Of a stretch of DNA of 5,845 nt, positions 1-5,544 are shown piece after piece. Within the stretch, counting starts at the first letter, position 1. Every line of letters begins with the position of its first letter. The DNA lies in assembly GCA_045641065.1 (NCBI GenBank), contig JAZUGF010000113.1, positions 1 through 5,845 of the forward strand. Reading direction: 5' to 3'. Origin of the DNA: UBA1723 sp045641065. GTDB lineage: Bacteria; Bacteroidota; Bacteroidia; Bacteroidales; Paludibacteraceae. The notes beneath the pieces were generated by a model that was not told where the DNA came from, ran no database searches, and saw only the letters and a program-made list of their open reading frames with translations. The position numbers and the translations under genes are program-made.

Positions 1-1062
1 GCCAAGTCGATAAAATTTTCCATTGAAGTCTTTGATCGTCAGATAACCACTCTGATACAAAGCCGCAACAATGTTTTCTTCTCCATTTCCGAAAGTGGCT
101 ATATTTTCAAGAGTGGCAGATATACCATTTTCTAATTTAGACAGATCCGGCTCATTCTTCTTCAGAATTTTCACCAAATAAGTCGGCGTGCCAGTAGCGA
201 ACCAATAGTTTCTTAATTGTTTCTCGTTCAATGCATTGAGCAAGCTGAACGGATTATAGATGTCAACTGATTTTTCTGAGAAATGATAGCCATCATATTT
301 CTTTTTCAGCATTCCGTACATTTCATCCACACTGACATTTTCTTCTTCCGCAAAATCTTTAATCTCGTCGTCAAAATATGTGTGGAGTTCATTTTCTGAT
401 ATTCCACATATAGACGCATATTTCTTGTTAGAGGAGATATCCTGCAAATTATTTGCCGCACTGAAGATTCCCAACTTGCCATAACGAGTGACGCCAGTCA
501 GGAATGTGAATTTGATGTATCTGTCGGAATTTTTGAATACCCCATACAATTCTTGCAAAACAGAGCGGTTCGCATCCTGAATATCAGAATTTCCGATGGT
601 GTCAGTCAATGGTTTGTCATACTCGTCGATAAGAACAACCACTTTCTTTCCGGTTTTCTCGTATGCACGTTTTATAACACCTTGGAAACGAGATCCAAAT
701 GTCACCTCACTTAAATTACGATCGTATTTGCTTTCGCAATCTTCCAAAAACAGATTGACCACACTGCTTAGTTCATTCTCATGAATATACTTATTGCCTG
801 AGAAATCCAAATGAAACACAGGATATTCAATCCATTCCGTTTCCAACGAATCAATAGCAAGACCTTTGAAAAGTTCCTTTCTGCCGTGAAAATAGGCTTC
901 TAAAGTTGTGGTAAGCAGGCTTTTGCCGAAACGACGCGGACGGCTCAAGAAATAGTATTCTCCTGAGGAAACTAATTTGTATACCAGATCAGTTTTGTCT
1001 ACATAGACATAACCGCCTTCAATTATCTTTTCAAATGTCTGTATACCTATTGGAAATTTCAT
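1..1062 (-). CDS. AAA-ATPase_like / PDDEXK_9 (DUF1703) protein, C-terminus outside window
   Basis: This is a predicted cytoplasmic P-loop ATPase of the very multi-copy family that joins an AAA-ATPase_like domain (PF09820) to a C-terminal PD-(D/E)XK nuclease-like domain (PF08011, formerly DUF1703). The frame is open to the left edge, so 354 residues are seen of a family usually longer than 500; the nuclease-like end is missing. The start is the ATG at 1062, giving MKFPIGIQTFEKII, the typical N-terminus. VDKTDLVYKL follows near residue 20. A Walker A-like SRPRRFGKSL lies at about 40-49 (K47), Walker B VVVLIDEYDKPL at about 141-152 (D146, E147), and a sensor-like FLTGVTRYGKLGIFS near 187-201. 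A downstream YDGYHFS and YNPFSLLNAL stretch is also characteristic. It has its own -7 element and a repeat array upstream. The biological role of the family is unknown; defence, mobile-element or regulatory roles are guesses. The family call is secure, the function is not. Confidence 0.93.
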   Translation of the reverse strand, partial: MKFPIGIQTFEKIIEGGYVYVDKTDLVYKLVSSGEYYFLSRPRRFGKSLLTTTLEAYFHGRKELFKGLAIDSLETEWIEYPVFHLDFSGNKYIHENELSSVVNLFLEDCESKYDRNLSEVTFGSRFQGVIKRAYEKTGKKVVVLIDEYDKPLTDTIGNSDIQDANRSVLQELYGVFKNSDRYIKFTFLTGVTRYGKLGIFSAANNLQDISSNKKYASICGISENELHTYFDDEIKDFAEEENVSVDEMYGMLKKKYDGYHFSEKSVDIYNPFSLLNALNEKQLRNYWFATGTPTYLVKILKKNEPDLSKLENGISATLENIATFGNGEENIVAALYQSGYLTIKDFNGKFYRLG

Positions 1063-1086
1063 GATCTCGTTTTTATGGAATTTTGG

Positions 1087-1094
1087 CAAAGATA
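1087..1094 (-). promoter_or_regulatory. Putative -7 promoter element for the left ATPase gene
   Basis: On the minus strand this reads TATCTTTG, an exact match to the Bacteroidetes -7 consensus TAnnTTTG. It lies 24 bp before the ATG at 1062, so the untranslated leader would be about 15-20 nt. No TTTG or TTG stands at the preferred 19-21 bp upstream: the nearest candidates are TTCG at 12 bp and TTG at 25 bp. The -33 element is therefore weak or replaced by an activator, and the repeats at 1131-1166 would be placed suitably for that. Confidence 0.6.
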
Positions 1095-1130
1095 ATGAAA
1101 ATGTTGCGAATATGGAATTCAATTATGCGA

Positions 1131-1166
1131 ATCCGACACACGCATCCGACACACGCAATCCGACAC
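1131..1166. repeat. Three direct copies of a 9-bp motif upstream of the ATPase promoter
   Basis: ATCCGACAC occurs exactly at 1131-1139, 1144-1152 and 1158-1166, with starts 13 and 14 bp apart. The flanks are partly shared: each copy is preceded by GC, GCA or GCGA, and the first two copies are followed by AC. On the minus strand, the coding direction, the motif reads GTGTCGGAT and the array begins 37 bp upstream of the -7 element. It could be a set of operator or activator sites. A simple expanded tandem repeat is the alternative; the one-base variation in spacing argues a little for separate sites. Confidence 0.75.
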
Positions 1167-1178
1167 TTGCTGTGCAGG

Positions 1179-1248
1179 AATCGGCTACCGTTGCTTTCGC
1201 GAAATAGGTCCGATGGACCTGTTTTGACGCAGTCAACGGTAGCCGATT
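1179..1248. repeat. Nested inverted repeat (15-bp perfect arms) after the three-domain gene; possible terminator
   Basis: AATCGGCTACCGTTG at 1179-1193 is matched exactly by its reverse complement at 1234-1248, with 40 nt between. Inside lie two further palindromes: TTTCGCGAAA (1195-1204), and AGGTCC/GGACCT around a GAT loop (1206-1220). A transcript could fold as one long stem carrying an internal hairpin. It starts 17 nt past the stop codon of the minus-strand gene ending at 1266, a natural place for a terminator. There is no clear U-run after it on the minus strand, so it may instead be an RNA 3' end stabiliser, a dispersed palindromic repeat, or a protein-binding cruciform. Confidence 0.75.
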
Positions 1249-1265
1249 ACATTTTTATACGATAA

Positions 1266-2630
1266 TTATAGAATATCTGTCTGAGGAATCAAATCAATAA
1301 AATCATCGGTGAATTCAAATGCAAGTCCGTCCTCCGCCGTTGGAAATTCACACAGCCATGCAATTCGGCCTTCTTCTGTCAAGAACAAGCTGGTAAAATC
1401 AACCAAATCCATGACATTATTTGTATTGACCCGTTCCTTCCGTAAAGCATCCGGAACATCAAAACGACCTTCTATATTATGGTAATTTTGCAAATAATAA
1501 GCCAAAATGACTTCGGGGATTCTGGTCCACATTGTCTCGTTAAATTTCACATACATCTTAAATGCATTTCGCATATCTTCATTTATAGACTTTTTATTTC
1601 CATAAATCTGGATATTGAAAGGAAGTGTCATGACATTTCCTGCCATTCTGACGATGACCGTCGAGCGTAATCCCAAATCGTCATCTAAGAATACCCCCAT
1701 CTCCTCGTCTATAATGGTGTCATCATCTCCAACCAAAGACATACCTCTTTTCTCCATAATATGAGGCGTTTCCGAAGACAAAAGGATATCCACATAATCA
1801 TCATCCCAATCAGTATAACATGTCCATCCGTAATTGCCGTCACGGTCTATATATAGAGATTTAGGCAAACACGTTCCAACGACAACCTTTTGCCCCATAT
1901 TCAACATATCATTCGCCTTCTTTTCATCACCGACATAGATATCAAGCATCAATTTTGTCAATGAAGCGAAATGAGCCTCTTTCTTCTCCAAATAATCAGC
2001 GTATGCTTTCTGCTGTGCTTCAGTGATTCCCTCATCCACACCACCTTCCAACTCGATTTCAAGATTCTCTGGTTTGCCAATGAATTTGTTTACTTCAAGG
2101 CCCTTCCATGCGTTCTTTCCGTCGTGGACAAGCAGACCGACAGTAGGATCATTTAGTTTGTGAAGATTTTCAAGTTGTGTTCGGGAAATTACATGTGGCT
2201 CGGATTCTGACAAAAGAACCGCTATACCATTATCTCTGTCCCAGCAGCACCCGAATGCATAGCCGAAACTTCCGTCTCTGCAAATAAAGAGATACCACAA
2301 TTCCATCGCTTGGTACAACTGCTTCTCCGTAACGACATCCTTATGGAAAGATTCATCTATACCAGAGACTGTACGCATGAAATACTCATTGACCCATTTA
2401 TAATGCTCCAATAAATAATCAGTCACACTGTTTTTGTACTTCTCTTCATTCTGAAGATAAGTTTTATAGGCTTCTCTCTGGACATCAAGAATGCCTTCTT
2501 TGTTTACATCATGAAACACAAGTGTCAAGTTTCCTTCTGAATTAAGAACTGGAGTTTCTAATTCCCCTACCCATGCAACATCTTGGTATTCTAATTCTCC
2601 TAAAACCTCATCATTTATAATGTCTTCCAT
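1266..2630 (-). CDS. Protein of three tandem DUF6985-like domains
   Basis: This soluble protein of 454 residues has no signal peptide or membrane segment. It is built of three diverged copies of one domain, at about residues 7-155, 160-297 and 305-454. Each copy has an alpha-helical stretch of the same pattern (REAYKTYLQ near 52, QKAYADYLE near 207, RNAFKMYVK near 354, each leading into a YLLEHY, LMLDIY or ILAYYLQNY end). Each then has a beta-hairpin-like acidic/aromatic segment (LFICRDGSFGYAF, LYIDRDGNYGWTC, LFLTEEGRIAWLC). Copies 1 and 2 end with SEPHVI and ETPHIM. The third copy resembles DUF6985 most, a family I recognise from memory, so that name is tentative. Start: the frame extends two codons further to a TTG, but ATG at 2630 is the better choice. 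It follows the DUF4143 ATPase gene by 90 bp with no clear promoter, so co-transcription is likely. No catalytic residues are evident. Tandem copies of such domains resemble multi-domain immunity proteins; that role is inference. Confidence 0.85.
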   Translation of the reverse strand: MEDIINDEVLGELEYQDVAWVGELETPVLNSEGNLTLVFHDVNKEGILDVQREAYKTYLQNEEKYKNSVTDYLLEHYKWVNEYFMRTVSGIDESFHKDVVTEKQLYQAMELWYLFICRDGSFGYAFGCCWDRDNGIAVLLSESEPHVISRTQLENLHKLNDPTVGLLVHDGKNAWKGLEVNKFIGKPENLEIELEGGVDEGITEAQQKAYADYLEKKEAHFASLTKLMLDIYVGDEKKANDMLNMGQKVVVGTCLPKSLYIDRDGNYGWTCYTDWDDDYVDILLSSETPHIMEKRGMSLVGDDDTIIDEEMGVFLDDDLGLRSTVIVRMAGNVMTLPFNIQIYGNKKSINEDMRNAFKMYVKFNETMWTRIPEVILAYYLQNYHNIEGRFDVPDALRKERVNTNNVMDLVDFTSLFLTEEGRIAWLCEFPTAEDGLAFEFTDDFIDLIPQTDIL

Positions 2631-2720
2631 AATCAATTTATATTTGTTTGTTTTTTAATAAAATAAATTTTGTTTTTTTAGTTTGAAATACAAGGAACAT
2701 ATTACTAACATTGTCCTTCA
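2631..2720. other. AT-rich gap before the three-domain gene
   Basis: The gap between the ATPase stop (TGA at 2721-2723) and the ATG at 2630 is extremely AT-rich, with runs of A on the minus strand from about 2690 to 2635. A-rich leaders are usual in Bacteroidetes and replace Shine-Dalgarno pairing. I see no exact TAnnTTTG element and no strong hairpin, which favours read-through from the ATPase gene, though a weak promoter cannot be ruled out. Confidence 0.5.
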
Positions 2721-4061
2721 TCAAATTATACTTGCTACCGCATACAATGGACGAACAAAAATATGACGATCTATATCCTCTTCTGGATCCTTGTATGTGA
2801 AGTGTGAAAAATTCTCCAATGACACTCTAAATGAATTTACGAGTTTCTTCTTTCTCATAAAGAAATACAAACTTTGCATACTTCCTTTTGTATTTGCTTT
2901 AACTTCCACAGGTGTGACCTCTCCATTATGTGCGATTATATAATCAACTTCGGCATTTCCACTTTTTGTTGTACTCTGCCAATAGTAAAGCTCTGGTTTC
3001 TGATGGTAATCTTTGTATTTTACATACTCTAATCCCACAAAAACTTCAGATAAGGCTCCTTTATTTACGAAATCAATATCCGACGATAATAATGTCTGCT
3101 CCACTGGCATAGACAACATGTGTTGCATTAATCCAATATCGAAAAACAAATATTTAACGTATGAATTATTTGCCTCCGCTCCCAGTGGAAATCCATTTGC
3201 TGATGTATGAGTGACAGGTAATATTAAACCAGCGAGTGACAATAAATTCAATGCCTCTCTTATAACAGAAGAATGAATGCCATCGCTTACCTGAGAAAAG
3301 ACAAACTTACTTCCCGACTGCATTGATACAGATCGCAATACTTGTCGTAACAAATCAGGTGATATTCTCGACTTATATTTAGAAAAGTCATCTTGATAAG
3401 TGTCCAATATTTCCGTTTGTATTCTTGCGCAAGATAGATAATCTTGAGTTTTCACCCATTCGTTGACAACGGCGGGCATTCCTCCTACATAATAGTAGGA
3501 ACGGAGTTGTTGCACTAAAGCATTGTGTATGGGAAGAGGAATTGGAGTGTCTTTAATTCCATTCTTATATTCACATTGTATATCAAGCCCTTGTGCCAAC
3601 AAAAACTCATCAAAAGAAAATGGATACATATATAAAGAACGTATTCTGCCAACTCCGAACGATGGTAATTCTTGAAGTGCAAATTCCAAAAGAGACCCTG
3701 CCGCTACAACATGTAATTCAGGATAATCTTCATAAAAGTATCTCAATGACATTATTGCATTCTGACATTCCTGAATTTCATCTATAAACAACAATGTTTG
3801 ATTTGGAACTATCGGAATTGATGTCAGTGCACTTAACATAGCACACGTCTGCTTGACATTTATGTCTTTAGTAAAACAATCCTTGAAAGAAGTTTGCTTT
3901 TCTAAATTGATTTCAACAAAATACTTAAAGTCTTTTCCCAACTCTCTTACAGCTGTTGATTTTCCGACTTGTCTTGCACCTCTAATCAAAAGCGGTTTAT
4001 GATCTTCTGAATTTTTCCATTCCAAAAGATATTTGTCTACAATTCGTTTACAATATGCCAT
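2721..4061 (-). CDS. AAA ATPase (AAA_14) with C-terminal DUF4143 PD-(D/E)XK-type domain
   Basis: A complete 446-residue cytoplasmic protein of the common AAA_14 (PF13173) plus DUF4143 (PF13635) architecture, at normal family length. The ATPase part has Walker A GARQVGKST at 28-36 (K34), Walker B TLLFIDEIQEC at 89-99 (D94, E95), a sensor-1-like VVAAGSLLEF at 118-127, and the family segment GVGRIRSLYMYPFSFDEFL at 136-154. The C-terminal half shows YYVGGMPAVV (190-199), LFFDIGLMQHML (305-316), KGALSEVFVGLEY (334-346, with E339), AEVDYII (370-376, with D373) and TPVEVKANT (383-391, with E386 and K388). The last three form an intact E...D...ExK nuclease-like set. ATP-binding residues are also intact. 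The start is the ATG at 4061, giving MAYCKRIVDKYL, standard for the family. It has its own -7 element with direct repeats upstream, and the three-domain gene follows. The cellular target is unknown; DNA binding or cleavage is inferred from the fold only. Confidence 0.95.
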   Translation of the reverse strand: MAYCKRIVDKYLLEWKNSEDHKPLLIRGARQVGKSTAVRELGKDFKYFVEINLEKQTSFKDCFTKDINVKQTCAMLSALTSIPIVPNQTLLFIDEIQECQNAIMSLRYFYEDYPELHVVAAGSLLEFALQELPSFGVGRIRSLYMYPFSFDEFLLAQGLDIQCEYKNGIKDTPIPLPIHNALVQQLRSYYYVGGMPAVVNEWVKTQDYLSCARIQTEILDTYQDDFSKYKSRISPDLLRQVLRSVSMQSGSKFVFSQVSDGIHSSVIREALNLLSLAGLILPVTHTSANGFPLGAEANNSYVKYLFFDIGLMQHMLSMPVEQTLLSSDIDFVNKGALSEVFVGLEYVKYKDYHQKPELYYWQSTTKSGNAEVDYIIAHNGEVTPVEVKANTKGSMQSLYFFMRKKKLVNSFRVSLENFSHFTYKDPEEDIDRHIFVRPLYAVASII

Positions 4062-4091
4062 AGTTGAGTCGTTTTTAATATATTACAGAGG

Positions 4092-4099
4092 CAAAAATA
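4092..4099 (-). promoter_or_regulatory. Putative -7 promoter element for the DUF4143 ATPase gene
   Basis: The minus strand reads TATTTTTG, an exact TAnnTTTG match, 30 bp before the ATG at 4061. A TTG at 4125-4123, inside the nearest direct repeat, could serve as a -33 element, but its 23-bp spacing is longer than the usual 19-21. If used, a protein bound to that repeat would cover the promoter. Confidence 0.6.
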
Positions 4100-4107
4100 G
4101 CAATTTA

Positions 4108-4192
4108 ATCCAAATTCACACCCAATAATTCAGATATTTATCCAAAATCACACCCAATTCTATTGGCAAACTTACCAAAATCATACCCGAAT
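4108..4192. repeat. Three direct copies of a 19-20-bp repeat upstream of the DUF4143 ATPase gene
   Basis: The copies are ATCCAAATTCACACCCAAT (4108-4126), ATCCAAAATCACACCCAAT (4140-4158, one difference) and TACCAAAATCATACCCGAAT (4173-4192, a few differences and one extra base). The shared core is CCAAAATCACACCC. Their starts are 32 and 33 bp apart, close to three helical turns, so all copies face the same side of the DNA. The copy nearest the gene lies 9 bp from the -7 element and overlaps where a -33 box would sit. On the minus strand the core reads GGGTGTGATTTTGG. Operator sites for a repressor or activator are the simplest reading. The number of copies, their decay and the unrelated spacers do not fit a CRISPR array. 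Confidence 0.85.
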
Positions 4193-4213
4193 ATTGACGA
4201 CGTTTGGTATTCT

Positions 4214-4272
4214 AAATATCGGAATAACCGTGGCTGACAACATGGTGTCGGTTTAAATGATTTCCGTTATTT
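4214..4272 (-). terminator. Imperfect hairpin after the lipoprotein gene, probable terminator
   Basis: AAATATCGGAA (4214-4224) pairs with TTCCGTTATTT (4262-4272) at 10 of 11 positions. Inside it AACCG (4226-4230) pairs with CGGTT (4249-4253), and GACA/TGTC (4236-4239 and 4246-4249) may pair further in, competing by one base with the AACCG stem. On the minus strand the structure starts within four bases of the lipoprotein stop codon (4276-4278) and ends in a short ATATTT tract, as expected of a Rho-independent-like terminator, though the internal loops make it imperfect. Confidence 0.5.
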
Positions 4273-4275
4273 AAT

Positions 4276-5451
4276 TCAATCTACCACATATTTCTCATCG
4301 TCGGCAAAATAATTATGACGTTTTTCATAGTTGTCATAAATCAAAGTTCCATCACCGTCAGGATTATCAATTGGATCTTGGAAAACATCAATCTCCGTAT
4401 TTTTCAATTTATAGGATTTATCGCCGACATTTAATGAAATATCAAATTGATTGTTGTCTTTGCCTACTTTAATCTTAAATTCTCCTTTTTGAGTTTTATC
4501 ATCTCCATAAGCTTCTTCAAACACCCTCAGCATCTCTTCCTCATTGAAATACATGAAACAAGTATAGTGAAAATCATTTGTATTCCAAACAATTCTGGAT
4601 TCCTTCAAACGTGAAGGCATCTTGAAACAATCATTAAATTTATTAGTCATCCAATATTGTTCTCCATTTGTAAAATTGGATGTGATTTTATCTATTTTAG
4701 CATCATTACTTTCAAATTCAAATTCTAAAGTGTAATTATATCTTTGTAAGTAACGTTCTAATAATGGTCCAATAGAGCCATGTTTTTTTACGTATTTACG
4801 CCATGACTCATAATGAGGAATTTTATCTGTATAATAATAATCAAAATATTCATCAATGTTATTTAATCCCCATCGGCTATATATCATAGATAAAATGTTA
4901 TCATCATGCACTTCCATTCCATCTTCAGACCAATCTAACAAAATTGTTTTAGCACCACCTTTAACATATAAAATAACCTTTCCTTTAGGCAAAAAACATA
5001 GTTCTAAACAATTAATTCTATAACTACTATCATCACTATTAGACTGATTACACGGTTCTCCTGGATCCTTAAACAACTCCAATATAGTATCATAGGGAAT
5101 TAAAGAAGTTAGACTATAAACTTTTCTATCTGTGTATGAAGCCCATATTGCGTTAATAGCCTTAGGCAATTCATATTTAGAGTTTCTATCCCTGGCTACA
5201 CCATCTCGTCCTTGTCCCATACCTTGATATAAGCCGTTATTACCAAAGCAACTAAAAGTACCTGACTCTCCAATAAATTCAACTGAAACATATTCGCCAG
5301 GACCTAAAATAGGCCCAGAACTGCAAACAGTGTAAAAATAAAGATCATTATTTATCTGACAATCTAATTTTGATACATCATCCTTCTTATTAACACATGA
5401 AGAAAAAAATGATGCAATAAGCATCCCCAAATGCCAAAACTTTTTTATCAT
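4276..5451 (-). CDS. DUF2931-like lipoprotein, probably surface exposed
   Basis: This 391-residue protein begins with a short lipoprotein signal peptide: positive MIKK, a hydrophobic WHLGMLIASFF stretch, then FSSC with the lipidated cysteine at 19. The residues after it, VNKKDD, contain K-D-D, resembling the Bacteroidetes lipoprotein export signal that sends lipoproteins to the outer face of the outer membrane; surface location is therefore inferred. The body resembles DUF2931 (PF11153): a beta-rich region at about 37-70, LPKAINAIWASYTDRKVYSL at 95-114 followed by IPYDTILELF (118-127), and CLELCFLPKGKVILYVKG at 148-165. The region after 200 is rich in Tyr, Trp and acidic residues, and a second beta-rich part (about 323-357) precedes an acidic tail. 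No enzyme motif is visible. The gene has its own -7 element and a hairpin after its stop, so it is probably a single transcription unit. Its DNA is poorer in G+C than the three-domain gene. DUF2931 function is unknown; the family call is from remembered pattern. Confidence 0.85.
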   Translation of the reverse strand: MIKKFWHLGMLIASFFSSCVNKKDDVSKLDCQINNDLYFYTVCSSGPILGPGEYVSVEFIGESGTFSCFGNNGLYQGMGQGRDGVARDRNSKYELPKAINAIWASYTDRKVYSLTSLIPYDTILELFKDPGEPCNQSNSDDSSYRINCLELCFLPKGKVILYVKGGAKTILLDWSEDGMEVHDDNILSMIYSRWGLNNIDEYFDYYYTDKIPHYESWRKYVKKHGSIGPLLERYLQRYNYTLEFEFESNDAKIDKITSNFTNGEQYWMTNKFNDCFKMPSRLKESRIVWNTNDFHYTCFMYFNEEEMLRVFEEAYGDDKTQKGEFKIKVGKDNNQFDISLNVGDKSYKLKNTEIDVFQDPIDNPDGDGTLIYDNYEKRHNYFADDEKYVVD

Positions 5452-5483
5452 AATTGTATTTTTGTTTTCATTAATTCATATCG

Positions 5484-5491
5484 CAAAATTA
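5484..5491 (-). promoter_or_regulatory. Putative -7 promoter element for the lipoprotein gene
   Basis: The minus strand reads TAATTTTG, an exact TAnnTTTG match, 32 bp before the ATG at 5451. No -33 TTTG has the preferred spacing: a TTG lies at 16 bp and a TTTTG at 26 bp. An 8-bp perfect palindrome, CGACGTCG, sits at 5500-5507 in the spacer region and could be an operator half or whole site. GCTTTTC (5494-5500) and GAAAGAGC (5511-5518) around it can also form a weak hairpin. Confidence 0.55.
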
Positions 5492-5516
5492 ATGCTTTTC
5501 GACGTCGCAAGAAAGA

Positions 5517-5538
5517 GCAAAAGTGCGTCAAAAGTGAG
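5517..5538. repeat. Two 11-bp tandem units in the lipoprotein gene's upstream region
   Basis: GCAAAAGTGCG (5517-5527) and TCAAAAGTGAG (5528-5538) are adjacent 11-bp units sharing CAAAAGTG, followed by a decayed CAAAGG at 5539-5544. They fill the space between the stop codon of the DUF6985-like gene and the lipoprotein promoter. One-helical-turn spacing suits a protein-binding site, but two copies this short can arise by chance. Confidence 0.45.
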
Positions 5539-5544
5539 CAAAGG

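Noticed and set aside
596..784. Plus-strand open frames of 60-72 codons inside the minus-strand genes, such as 596-784, 1479-1670, 2930-3112 and 5555-5773, and the 101-codon frame at 5431-5736
   Set aside because: They lie opposite well-supported protein families, have no domain features, and are what the antisense of real genes produces by chance.
1179..1248. Integron attC site or phase-variable invertible promoter
   Set aside because: The arms lack the GTTRRRY/RYYYAAC core sites of attC, no integrase is visible, and the 40-nt loop holds no TAnnTTTG promoter in either direction.
1083..1265. A 60-codon plus-strand open frame in the gap
   Set aside because: It is made of the direct repeats and the palindrome, has no recognisable protein features, and runs opposite to all the genes here.
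2631..2636. TTG start at 2636 for the three-domain protein
   Set aside because: An ATG two codons further in (2630) is a normal start, and nothing favours the extra two residues.
4108..4192. CRISPR-like array
   Set aside because: There are only three imperfect copies of 19-20 bp with 13-14-bp spacers, and no cas gene; CRISPR repeats and spacers are longer.
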